Below are positions 22,601-34,300 of a stretch of DNA of 64,000 nucleotides, in pieces; the first letter of the stretch is position 1, and each line of letters starts with the position of its first letter. The notes under the pieces are model-generated. The model was not told where the DNA came from, ran no database searches, and saw only the letters and a program-made list of their open reading frames with translations. Source of the DNA: Mytilus galloprovincialis (taxonomy: Eukaryota > Mollusca > Bivalvia > Mytilida > Mytilidae); NCBI RefSeq assembly GCF_965363235.1, contig NC_134840.1, positions 2,108,001-2,172,000 of the forward strand, written 5' to 3'. Both the position numbers and the translations under genes were made by a program.

Positions 22601-24794
22601 ACAGATATATCATTTTTATAAGGAGTTTTACAAAAAAAATGAGGTCGAGAGTAGCATTTTTTTTTTTTTTTGGAATGAGAATGTTGAGATTTTCAAAGTT
22701 ATTATCATTAAAGGCATTACGTTTTTTCTGGACTTTTTAAAAAAAATCCTTATATGTACATAAAACTAATATTGTAAATCGTACTATCTATATTATATAT
22801 AGCTAGATTGGACTCCTGTTTATCAGTAGAACGAGATTGAACGATTTGTTCCATTGGGATTGCTCGATTTCTTTTTCTCAGTGGTTCAGTTTGCAAGTTA
22901 TACATCAGTGGAATTGAACTTCGTTTTATGATTTGGTCAGTTTAAGGTCTTTATTTATCATGATTAATCTGCTGCTCAGGATAGGACCTAGTTTACAGGT
23001 TAGTTTTCGTGGAATAAAAACTCTTTTTTATTACACTTGCTACTTTGCATTTCGCGGTATTGCCCTCCTTTTATCAGTAGGGGGAGTTGGTTAGTAAACG
23101 TTTCATAAGTTGCATGCTGGGGCGTGGACATGGTCGAGTAAGTGGTCGGGTGTATTGTTAAAACGGTTGCATTTTCACCAATATTGCAATGAATGTTTTC
23201 TCCTTTCAAGAATAGTACGCAATAGGGAGGTTTCGCGTAAAACGATATTTACACGCAAGCAAAATAGAAATTAATACAATGGCGGAAATTGACAGTGTGA
23301 CCTTTCAGCAGGCTGCTAAAGGAACACACTTCTGAAGGATTAAAGATATAAGCCAAATAAACAAATATAGGCTAAAAGTTAGCCGGGTGGTCCATCATTT
23401 TCAATTTTTGTTCCAATTTATTTTTTCCCGAAAAGTGACTGCATCCTTCAGTTTGTTTTAGATTTATGAGTTTGACTGTCCCTTTGGTATCTTTCGTCCC
23501 TCTTTTATCCCTCAAACTCCTATCCATCAAGCTTGAAACAAAAGAGGGGCAAAAGATATCAGCCAGACTTATAAATCGAAAATAAACTGACAAAGCCATG
23601 TCTAAAAATTAAAAAGACAAACAGACAAAAAATAGTAAAAAAGACACAACATAGAAAACTAAAGACTAAGCAACACGAACCCCACAAAAACTTGGGGTGA
23701 TCTCAGGTGCACCTCGGTTTATATCCCTAAAGTTTTTCGATTTATCTTTTTTTTCTGGATATTTAATATGCTTTACATCAGGAAGTTTGAAGGTTACATA
23801 TATCCATTTCCAGATATAACAATCAGTTTGTTAAGCTCTAGTTGAAAGAAAAATGTCATTCAAATCCGTGAAATAGGTCATATATGTAGTATTTATAATA
23901 AATAGTCTATTTTTTTGGATTGGATTTTTCCCTATTATTATGCATAGCCTGACATAAAGGCAAATTCTATTTATATTCCGTAGTCCGTGATTTTACATTT
24001 GACAGACTGAAGAAAACAATTCGAAGGGGAATTATCTTTCTCTTTACTTAATTTTCAAAGTTAAATAATTCAAACAAATCTAGTAAAAATAGGACTTCCT
24101 TTGATCTTTCACACCTTAATTGTAAAAAAGGCTGATAGATTGATTGATTGATTTTTGCATTACAGTGAACTATATATTTTAAGAATATGTAGGACGAGAA
24201 AAAATCAAAATTATAGTTGCTTCAAAGTGAATTGACCAGGATAAAAAGTGGAGATTTGGATTACCAAAGGAAAATGAAAACATGGACTGGAATTGCTCTT
24301 GCAACTTGGCACCCATGTAGACCTATTAAAGAGCGGTTGCAACAGTTCCTAAATGCACAGAGAGCGTGGAATTCACAATACACGAGACATTGCATTAAAC
24401 GTTTTCATATTCTGACAAGACGTGGCTGCGTTTTTATACATCCTGTACAACCAAGACGTTTCTCTTTAGACAGTTTTATTCCCAGATGAGACTATCCAGT
24501 GAAGACATTATATCTATACCTAACCAAGACTTTTTCATTTTAAAGGAATAGTGCCAGGAATCGTTCCTTTCGGCGGCTACAGTAATTAGGGACAACACGT
24601 AATCTACGTTTTCATTCTTTCTTTTGAACTGACAGTGATAACTATGACGTTTTTAAAGTATTTTATGAGAGGCTGTTGTTTTGTATTCACTATTAAACGA
24701 TATGAACCCTAAATACACTACTATACTCACATTTGGACTGTCCCGTGTAAAAAAATAATAATATTAAAGCAACGACATAACCATTCCTTTCCAT
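16631..24794 (-). CDS. WSC-A: type I membrane receptor with WSC domain and tyrosine-rich tail
   Basis: Five exons joined by eye: 24794-24731, 22537-22407, 19835-19655, 17698-17617 and 17228-16631. Phases 1, 0, 1, 2 fit at every junction and give 351 residues. Residues 1-21 are a signal peptide (MERNGYVVALILLFFYTGQS). Residues 28-120 form one WSC domain with all eight cysteines (30, 50, 54, 81, 83, 97, 101, 109) and the CGG signature. Residues 127-151 are a membrane helix. The 200-residue tail has ten tyrosines: YMPM (231) and YVAM (252) fit PI3K p85 SH2 sites, YQN (214, 298) and YSN (268) fit Grb2 sites, and YEDI (276), YLKL (322) and YEDV (336) are further SH2-type motifs. WSC domains are usually linked to carbohydrate binding. 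Ligand and signalling role are inferred. It is a tandem paralogue of WSC-B. Confidence 0.85.
17340..17430 (+). repeat. Repeat family B fragment in WSC-A intron 4
   Basis: The 'ttttattgctgactacgcgt' stretch corresponds to 'ttttatagccgactatgcgg' in the fuller copy at 55575. Further scraps lie near 17895-17930 ('gaaggccgtacggttgccta'). Confidence 0.45.
18253..18700 (+). repeat. 50-bp minisatellite in WSC-A intron 3
   Basis: About nine head-to-tail copies of a 50-bp unit containing 'tttatccataacgttgtact' and 'actgtttattgatttaactg'. Central copies are identical or differ by one base and the edge copies are more diverged, a pattern of recent expansion. It lies between the exons coding for the second half of the WSC domain and the membrane helix. 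Confidence 0.9.
20215..20560 (+). mobile_element. Repeat family A (Penelope-like 3' tail) in WSC-A intron 2
   Basis: Matches the 1380-1705 copy almost throughout ('ccccttccctttcatgaatg' to 'tttggtatctttcgt'). It is a 5'-truncated fossil on the strand opposite to the gene. The 115-codon ORF in it recurs with the repeat and is not a host gene. Confidence 0.65.
21340..21690 (-). repeat. Repeat family C, longest copy, in WSC-A intron 2
   Basis: Minus-strand copy with the whole family order, from about 21560 ('tttgaaatactaaggctttt') to the 'aatttagtcctggtatct' end at 21340. Family-related sequence may continue to 21690. Here the hammerhead-like core ends GTT in place of GTA. Confidence 0.65.
21358..21397 (-). 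ncRNA. Hammerhead-ribozyme-like core (family C)
   Basis: CTGATGA, a GTC/GAC stem II, GAAA and a short stem III are present. The cleavage triplet is GTT, and stem I is not evident. Confidence 0.35.
21943..22044. repeat. Near-perfect palindrome, ~47-bp arms (foldback element)
   Basis: The left arm from 'gaaataattaatggaagtca' to 'aaatttacacatggc' is mirrored by 'gccatgtgtaaatatccaac' to 'catgaattatttc', with a loop of about 8 bases. There is no coding capacity. It is probably a foldback MITE inserted in WSC-A intron 2. Confidence 0.8.
23447..23710. mobile_element. Two family-A tails arranged tail to tail
   Basis: A plus-strand end (about 23447-23510) faces a minus-strand end (about 23542-23710) across some 30 bases, giving an imperfect inverted repeat. 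Both are 3' fragments of the Penelope-like family A and lie in WSC-A intron 1. Confidence 0.6.
24217..24489 (+). other. Unassigned short ORF in WSC-A intron 1
   Basis: The frame is open for 90 codons, about 72 from its first ATG, ending LDSFIPR. It is rich in Arg, Trp and His, unlike the hydrophobic or Lys/Asn-rich noise ORFs around it. I recognise no family. It is antisense to WSC-A and has no obvious splice partners. It could be a fragment of an unrecognised mobile element or chance. Confidence 0.2.
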
Positions 24795-25379
24795 AATTAT
24801 CACAATCGAGTTTTGTCAGTTTAAAGTCGTCAAAACACACCAATATCGTCTTCCTTTTGGAGTGTTTTAAAAATAACCTATTCACAAAAATTTGATATAT
24901 TTCACCTATTGCGTGTGGGTTGTGTATAAAAGGTAAAATGGTAAAACGCTAACGATACTGGTATGTTATCCGGTCAATTTAAGAAAGTTTTGGAGAATTG
25001 GAGGTTTTATTAATTAATGATATATTTTCGTTTGTTCATTATAAATGATATATAATGTATATCTTGTCAAAACTACTACGGATCCTCTTAACTTTGGGTG
25101 TGTCTCTCTATGGTCAGGTAATTATTGCAGATCTTTATAAAGCCCATTTAACCATACAATTTATTTTTTTTTTAAATTGAATTTATGTATAAAGAAAAAA
25201 CGCGTCAAATGAATTGTGTAGTTTAACATTTCTGATATATAAAGTATGTAACCTCTCTAATACATAATATAGATTGATGTGTCAATGATGTTTGGTTTTC
25301 GTTGACCAAAAGGTCAATAACACTATGTACAAAAGAACGTTGACATTAGACTACTATGTCATATTTAGTTTTGTGTTAG

Positions 25380-25740
25380 AGAGTCAATATTCCTCATATG
25401 TGGACACTAATTTATTTGTAGTTCCTGATATAGTGTCAGAATTCATCATATGTGTGCACTACTGTATTTGTAGTTTATGTTCAAGTGTCAATATTCCTCA
25501 TATGTGTGCACTACTTTATTTGTAGTTTCTCTTAGATTGTCAATATTCCTCATACGTATGCACAACTTTATTTGTAGTTCCTGTTAGAGAGTCAATATTC
25601 CTCATATGTGGCCACTAATTAATTTGAAGTTTCTATTAGAGTGTCAGTATTCCTCATATGTATGCACTACTTTATCTGTAGTTCCTGTTAGAGTGTCAAT
25701 ATTCCTCATATATGTGCACTAATTCATTTGTAGTTTCTGA
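25380..25740 (+). repeat. ~52-bp minisatellite between WSC-A and WSC-B
   Basis: Seven imperfect units carrying 'gtcaatattcctcatatgtg' followed by 'cactactttatttgtagttt'. Variation between units is moderate. The 77-codon ORF starting at 25292 runs into the repeat and is not a gene. Confidence 0.8.
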
Positions 25741-25929
25741 TTAAGCACCAGTATCATCATCTTTGCAATTGAAATGTTGATGTAGATAATTTAAATTCTC
25801 ACAGGAATGCTGTCTCTTTACTGTGATGTCGTTTACCGAGACTGCTTTGTATTAATCTGATGAGTGAAGCCTTTTTCAAATGATTTTTATAGTTTGTTCT
25901 TATTGTGTCTTATAACAACTTTGAGGATT

Positions 25930-26400
25930 GAAAATGTTTAACCATGACAAATAAAGGCAACAGTGGTATACCGCTGTTCAAAACTAAATCCATGGACAAA
26001 AAACAAAATCGGGGTAACAAACTAAAACTGAGGGAAACGCATTAAATATAAGAAGAGAACAACGACACAGCATTAAAATGTAACGCACACAGAAACGGAC
26101 TAAGCATTAGACAAAATCCTATGAGAATAACAAATAAAACATCAAAACCAAATACATGAATTTGGGATAGATAAGTACCGTGACACGTCTTTCAGTAATG
26201 TGAATTTACGCTAAAAACTAAAAGAAAACAAACGACACAACGGAAATACAACGTCAAAATGTAACACACACAGAAACGAACTATAATATAACAATGGCCA
26301 TATTCCTGACTTGGTACAGGACATTTTTAAAGGAAAATTTGGTGGGTTGAACCTGTTTTTGTGGCATGCCAAACCTCCCGCTTTATATATTGGCCTGTCC
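25930..26400 (-). repeat. Repeat family E, second subfamily, minus copy
   Basis: The mirror image of 32585-33015. Shared phrases, read on the plus strand here, include 'gtgacacgtctttcagtaat', 'tcctgacttggtacaggaca' and 'tttgtggcatgcc'. An internal part of the sequence occurs twice ('aacgcacacagaaacggact' and 'aacacacacagaaacgaact'). Confidence 0.65.
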
Positions 26401-26619
26401 TAAATCATGAGCCAGTAGTTCAGAGGTTGTAGTTGATTCATGTCAGTCATATTTGATTTTAGTGAATTGTGTTGTCATAAAATATGCGGTAAGTTTTTTT
26501 AATTGAATTGCTTAGTATTAGCACGTCGGTCCTTATATAGTCGATACGGTATGTTTTGTTGTTGTTGTTGTTTTATAAAGTCGTACGATTGCCTATAACT
26601 GCTTACATCCACTTAATTT

Positions 26620-26960
26620 GAGTATGAATACCAATGAGACAACTCTTCTTCCAAGTCACACTGTGTTAAAAGTAAACAATCATAGGTCAAAGTACTGCCC
26701 CCAACACTGATCCTTGACTCACATCGAACAGCAATCTATAAATGGCTTAAAAATGTGTAAAACCATTCAAATAGGAAAAACAACGATCTAATTTTTGTAA
26801 AACGAGAAACGAGAAACGCTTATGAAGCACATCAACAAACGACAACCACTGAACTATACTTAGGACAGGTGGAACCAAATGCAGCGGGTTTTCACGTTTT
26901 AACAAGCGCCAACGTCCAACCTAAACTCGCCTAGAAATGCAACATTACAACATAGAAAGA
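26620..26960 (-). repeat. Repeat family B, extended copy
   Basis: Begins 'gaataccaatgagacaactc' and continues through 'acaaacgacaaccactgaac' to 'caagcgccaacgtcc'. It is a longer version of the family than the other copies here. No ORF. Confidence 0.55.
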
Positions 26961-26994
26961 CACATGCCCTAAATTCGTTTTAGTTTCCATTTGA

Positions 26995-27320
26995 GCAATT
27001 TTAGTTTTTTTCTTGTATAGCCACAATCCCCTTCCCTTTCATAAATGTGACCTACCGAATTCGACTATTTACCGGATTTGTTATCCCATAAGCAACATGA
27101 CGGATGCCACATGTGGAGCAGGATCTGCTTACCCTTCCGGAGGACCTGAGATCACCCCTAGTTTTTGGTGAGGTTCGTGTTGCTAATTCTTTAGTTTTCT
27201 ATGTTGTGTCGTGTGTACCTTTTTTGTCTGTTTGTCCTTTTCATTTTTAGCCATGGCGTTGTCAGTTTATTTTCGATTTATGAGTTCGACTGTCCCTCTG
27301 GTATCTTTCGTTCCTCTTTT
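26995..27320 (+). mobile_element. Repeat family A (Penelope-like 3' tail)
   Basis: Same order as at 20215-20560. It lies between WSC-A and WSC-B and is a truncated fossil. The 65-codon ORF at 27211 starts inside it and is not a gene. Confidence 0.65.
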
Positions 27321-27399
27321 AATTACGACTAAAAAAATGTTGTTTTTTTTTTCAGATCTGAAAATGAAAGCTTCTAAACAAGAGATATATTATGCTGTG

Positions 27400-28380
27400 T
27401 CTACGTAAGTATGCTACAGAGGTCAAATCATAGACAGGAACATATAGAGATTCCCCCGTTGTCATTTTTTTAATTTATTTTTAAACCGTTTTCCTCCACG
27501 AGAAAGATGTTGCATAGAAATCCCATGAATGACCAGAAACATGATTGACGTTTGATACGTTCCTAAATGGAGTTATTAAAAAGTTGTGTACATATTGTGT
27601 GTTTCTGCGTGGAATGCAGGAACTTTTGTGTATTCTAATTTGATTGGGGAGCGGAGTTCAGCATTGAAATAGTTATTCCTGTTGAATGTTTAGTACCAAT
27701 AGTCTTGATTTATTGCTCGATGCAGCGATCGAAACCTATGATAAACGATTGTTTGGATGAATACTGTCATTGTGTAAGTTAAAATGTTTCTTTTATATAA
27801 AACACATCTAAGGCAAAGTACCACATTTTTTTTTATTTTCTTTCACTTTTCGCCATACCAAGGACGTACTTCAAATAAAGAAACACATTCATTATAAACC
27901 AATCAAACCCGATAGCGTTAAACACAAGGACAATGGTTTCCTTCTAGTAACTCAACTTTGTCAAAAGAAGCAACATTTTTTCTAAATGTTGTGGAAAAGT
28001 TCATTTCAAACAGTCTTAAATCCGTTTACAACATTACATTTTGTAAATGTTTTAGGAAAACTTGAAGCTTAATTGTGTCTATAGGCTCAACCCTATCAAT
28101 TGATGTGCCTTTCAAATATCACACTGAACTTAAATGCATTTTTTTTATGTTTGTCTCGTTGTTTTTGATTTGTCCGTTTATGACTCCTTGTTTACATAAT
28201 AGGAAAGCTCTATTTCTACCCGCTATTTAACACACTTCTAAATGATTTGTCTATCGTTATTATTGATATTTTTAAGGGAATGAATTTGTTTTTGGTTTAA
28301 ATCAGATATTCAATGAATTGCATTGGCATATAATCGTAAGAAAAACGATATCATGATGCTTATTTCAGTTCTTTTTCAAT
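27400..28380. other. Intergenic stretch 3' of WSC-B
   Basis: AT-rich sequence with no ORF, repeat array or RNA signal that I can identify. The 3' UTR and poly(A) site of WSC-B should begin at its right edge. Confidence 0.4.
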
Positions 28381-28382
28381 GT

Positions 28383-31300
28383 TTACTGTGACATCATAAA
28401 TTCATATTCTTCTTCCGTCTTTTCAAAAACTTGTGTATCACTTTTGATGTTATCTTTCTCAGAGTTAGCATTAAGCGTTGAATAAAGATGTGGTGCGCTT
28501 TCTGTTCTCATGGGAATTTCATATTCCTGAGAGCTTTGTTCATCAATGTTGTAATACAGCTCACCATTGTCATTTGACTTCCGATTTAAATTTCTTCCGA
28601 CTTTATTAGAGTTTTCATTAATATTTATATATTGCTGGTAACTTTCGTTCATATGTATATTTCTGGTGGCTCTATCCCTCTCGGTTTCCTCCAAGGTTTC
28701 ATATTTGACGTCGTCTGCGTCCTCAGTTTCAATCTTCATCCCTGATTCATCAGTACATTTGTTGATTGACTGATTAGTTTTACTTTTGTTCTGAAAGCCA
28801 ACAGTCTCATAAAGTTCCCTTTCGCTGATATTACTATTACTGCGATCAGTATCGACATAATAATTAAGCTTTCCTTTATTTTCTGGTTTCATGCCACGTG
28901 ACTTCATTTCATTGTTTTTGTTTAATATCAAACTCTTACATTTAATGTTAGATGATGTAGAACATGTTTGATATCTGAAAGAAAGTGAGAAAACGAAGAG
29001 CAGAGACTGAAAATAAATAAGGTACTGAAACAGAACGTTCACGCTTATTCATATATCTTTTTTATTTTCTTCCTCTGCTTCTTTCGAAATTTACATAATC
29101 CAGTCCAGAAGTATTTGAATAGCAGATGCTAAACATGTGTTTGATTTTTATTTGATTTTGATTTCATATTTTTATATTATAATGCACTATAATATTTAAT
29201 TATTACATGGTCATATAAGCAGAAGGTTTGACTAGCCATGAAACCAAGGTTCAATCCACTATTTTTTTTTCTTAAAATGTCCTGTATCCAGTCAGGAATA
29301 TGGCATAGTCCGTTTCTAAGTATGTTGAAATTTTCTTTTGTTGCAGTTTAGTGTTTCTGATGTTCAGTTGTAACCCAGTTTTGTTTTCGCTGAACAGATT
29401 TATAACTTTTGAACAGCGGTAAACTAAGTTTTCTAATATTTTGTGATGTAAAGAACTCTCTTTTGATATGCTTTAAAATGAGGGAAATATTGTCGTTTTT
29501 TCTTATATATATGTTATATATTATAAAACTCATATATAATTTTGCCAGTTTTGTAATTTTCCAGTAACAAATAACCCAGGTTTCTTTGACATCCTTGCAC
29601 TGTGACAGCGACCTAGACAGTGTTCGAGCGATAAATAATTTTAAATTTCTAATTATCTTAAATCATGTTTTCTTACTTTCTGCAAAGAATCAGAATAACA
29701 ACGGCTACCACCATGACACAAATAACTGCAAAGATTGCTCCTACCACTATACCAATAGTATTGCCTGAAGAACATATGATTACTTCAAATATTAATAAAC
29801 AACATATACGGCTTCTTTCGCCTCAGTTTTAGACTTATACCTCGAATTTGACATACACAGTTATCTCAGTACCAGAATCTATGACAAACGAGATGATTTT
29901 AATTTTAAAATTATCGACTTCCCCCATATTAGTAACACTATACTAACTTCAATTGCATATGAGATATACATTTCCCAGCTTATTCGGTGTTCAAGTTGCT
30001 GCAGCTACTACTCTGACTTTGTAAAACGTCACTTGTCTGAACAGAGATTGATGAGCCAGTGGTATACCAAAGAATGTCTCGTCCTTTTTCTAAAGAAAGT
30101 TCATCGGAAGGTACCGAGACCCTGTTGATAAATCCGTATCGATTTCACAAATAATACACGAATGCCTTGAAGTATAGATTCTGGGTACTGACGTTTTTTT
30201 TCATCTTGATGTGTTAAAGTAACCTTTTATCATTACTTTTACTGTTTTTGAATTTTTCTCGGAGTTCAGTATTTTTGTGATATTACTTTTCATTGTTCCA
30301 TTTTTTGCGTAAATCTATTCATGAAGCTTATATGCTCAGTACATTCTAAGAAAGGCTATTGCTTGAGTTTTTTTGTTATTTTTTTTTTGTATATAATTAT
30401 GACCGCTATAACATTTGTCATTCCGAAGCCCTTTATAACTTACTATACTGTTTGTGTTTTCTTCATTGTTGAAGGCATTTTTTTGTCTGGTTTACAATTT
30501 TCTTATAGTCAAAATACGATTTTTCTTATTTTTGTATCCTGGAATTTTTATGCACAATATTGATGAATCTACATTTTATATAAAAATCGATATATTTTTT
30601 TTTTCATTTTTGGAGAAACTTAATACAATATTACAAATTTTATATTGAAGGAACATTTTAAACCTAAAGTGTTGATGGGTATCCGAAAACAAGATTTGAA
30701 ATTACTTCCAACAAAATGTTGAGATTGCTGAAGAACTCTGTTTGAACTGGACATAGCTATAGCTATATAATATTATAAGTTATCTACGTTTGTACGCCTC
30801 ATGGTGTACTGGGGTACTTCAGGGTGTTAAAATATCCATATCTACGAAATTTATCCCCGGTCTTAGTCCGAATCGGGCGAGTTGTATGGAAATTCGGGTA
30901 CAAAGTGTAACGTGAAAACAACGTTTTTTTTTCATTATCTAAAACACTTTTATTGAAATTTGGAAATTTTACATATTTTTTACTGAGTGAAGGGTACTAT
31001 CTTTGGTAGAACCCTACAGGTAGTCAAATATAAGACGTTTTTAATACGGAGACAGAGAAACTGGATTGAGTCAAATTTGGCGCTCAATGTTGTGAGAGAT
31101 ACGTCATAGATGGTGTGACGTCAACGTGGGTCATTTACATAGCTAGGTCAATAGTCCCATTCCTTGAAAATGAAACAGTCAAGTGGTGCATTTAATGAAA
31201 TGAGTGTAAATGATCGGCATAATAGGACACAATCGTTAATGAATTAAATATTTAATTACATACATCATGGATCATCTACAGAATTCAATCTTTCAGAAGG

Positions 31301-34300
31301 AGCAATCATGGAACTAAGGAAAACTTGCGTGAAGTTCCCCGGGATAATGGTTAGCAACGTCCGGGGATATGGGTTAGCAACACCCAGGGACTATGGGTTT
31401 TGTAACGACGTGCGTTAACCAATCAAAATCCTAGATATATACTAAGCCGGGGATAAAGTTAATTGTCTAATTGCTTCCTCAGTTTAATATTAATAAGTAG
31501 TGCAATTTTCATTGTTATTAAATGTAATATCAGTATTTAGTACAAATATAATCTTAAATCAATCCTATTTCTAATTTATTTTTGAGAAGCAGTTTTAGTC
31601 ATTCAAGAATATGTGACGTCATTTTTTTGTGTGCTGTTTTAGAATTTCGAATGTGACGTCATTTGTGTGCTTATTTACAATTTCAAATGTGACGTAATTT
31701 GTTGTGCTTATTTACAATTTCAAATGTGACGTCACATTTTGCGTTGAAGCTTTGACTAACTCGGGTGTTGTTTTTTTGTGTTGGACTATGTTGGTTTATT
31801 TTAAGTATTAGTGGGGGGTGGGGGTTGCAATTAGTTAATACATAAGTTTTATCATGTATATCTAATATGAGGCAGGCATTACCTGTAAATGGGGACGAAG
31901 TCTGTATGAATTATTTTTTTGTAACTTAAATATTTGTTTAAAAAAAAAGAAACGGAAATACCGTAACGTTTCCGATTTTGGTTCTGTTGTTAGGGATTTA
32001 CTTGTGACGTTATTTAAATTATGACGTCATATGCAATGTAAACAAAGAAACGCTATCATCAGGTAACGTTTTTTCATATCAAGGAATTATTAAAAATGAA
32101 ATTGGTATTGCGCGTTCCTTCCTATTTTATACTAGACTGATATATATATATTTTACTCAAAGTTTCATAGAGACCGGGAAAAGGAAGTACATTGTACATT
32201 TCTGCGCAGGTCCGGGATTTCAAAACACGACAAAAAAAATTTGAACGATTTTGAGTTCATTAGTACAATGAAAAATTCGGGAAATTTTCCCGTATTTTTT
32301 TTTTTTTTATTGAATTTTCTACTGTTATTGGGGACTCCGTCCCCATATTATATAGTCATTTTATGAAATTTACTGTTTGCAAAAGTATAAATTATTCTAA
32401 ATAATAAGGATGTTCTCGTCCCAGGTAGAAAACCCTGGCCGTATTGGGCGCGACATTTTTTTTAACTTTTGGTCCTCGGTGCTGTTCAACTTTGTACTTT
32501 GTTTTGCTTTCAAACTTTTGTATCTGGGCGTCGCTAGTTAGTCTTGTGTGGACGAAACGCACTTCTCGCGTAATAAATTTTAATTTAGGTTTGCCATGCC
32601 ACAAAACCAGGTTCAACCCACCATTTTTTTCTTTAAAAAATGTCCTGTACCAAGTCAGGAATACGGCCATTGTTATATTATAGTTCGTTTATGTGTGTGT
32701 TACATTTTAACGTTGTGTTTCTGCTGGGTCGTTCGTTTCCTCTGTTATTTGAGTGTAAATTCACATTACTATAAGACGTGTCACGGTACTTTTCTATCCC
32801 AAGTTCATGTATTCAGTTTTGATGTTATATTTGTTTTTTCTCATCGGATTTTGTCTAATGCTTAGTTCGTTTCTGTGTGTGTTGCATTTTAATGTTGTGT
32901 CGTTGTTCTCTTATATTTAATGTGTTTCCCTCAGTTTTAGTTTTACCCGGATTTTTTTTTCTATTGATTTATGAGTTTCGAACAGCAGTATACTTCTGTT
33001 GTCTTTATTTGAACAATTGGTCAAAAATATGCCTTTTTTGAAAAAAAAAAAACTAAAAGTGTAGATTGAAATCCGAAAACAAGATTCGGGAAATGCCTGT
33101 ACTTAGTACAGTTGTTGTCAATTCGTTTGCTTGGTTGATAAATTTCATAAAAAGTTTTATTTCATCAGTTTTTATGAACTTTACCCTGTTTAAATGTACC
33201 TTGGAATTCGATATTTTTGTAAAATTGTTTTTTCTACAAAATGCTTTATGACATCGTTCAATGAACACGTGCTATGACTTATAACTTTAAATTAATGTTT
33301 TCCGTGCATACTTATAAACAGGATATTATCATTAAACATCACTTACGATTATTATGTCCTGCGTTCTTGTAACCTATAAAACATAATTATTAGAATGGTT
33401 ATATTTCCCTTTAAACTCTATATTCTTCTCTTCACACTACACAAAAGAGACATTTTCTTCAGTAATCTTTGATATGAAAACAAATCAGTTTCCAAAAAAA
33501 CATAAGTTGCTTTAAAGCAAATGGTGTCACTAGTGTGTTACTTTAATGCTTGAAAATTTCGCACAAAAAATAAATAAATAAGACTATAAATAAAAAGATA
33601 ATACCTATATGCTACATGTATCTACGACACAGCTTCACTTCTACTAAATAATCTAATCCAAAAGTTGAACTGTTTAGGTATATGCTTTTGTTTTTATTAA
33701 GAAGGGATATAGTTACGATACTGTTGTCAGATCATTAAAGATTGCATATTTTGGCTTTAATATTGATTCACTTATAGGGTCTTTGCATCGGAACTAAACA
33801 CATTTATTTAAAAAAAAAACAGTTGTTGGCATGAAACGGGTTATGTTTTTCTCATATATTTTATGATAGTATGATACTAAACCCCTAACGGGAGGGATTG
33901 TGCCTGATATTCATATGATGAAGACATAATCTTTCAATCAGTTTAAAAGAGGGACGAAAGATACCAAAGGGACAGTCAAACTCATAAATCTAAAACAAAC
34001 TGACAACGCCATGGCTAAAAATGAAAAAGACAAACAGAAAAACAATAGTACACATGACACAACATAGAAAACTAAAGAATAAACAACACGAACCCCACCA
34101 AAAACTAGGGGTGATCTCAGGTGCTCCGGAAGGGTAAGCAGATCCTGCTCCACATGTGGCACCCGTCGGGTTGCTTATGTGATTACAAATCCGGTAAATA
34201 GTCTAATTCGGTAGGTCACATTCGTGATTTTTAATCACATTTAATTGAGGTCTGGAGCTGACATGTCAGTTAACTGCCAGTAGTCTGTTGTTATATACGT

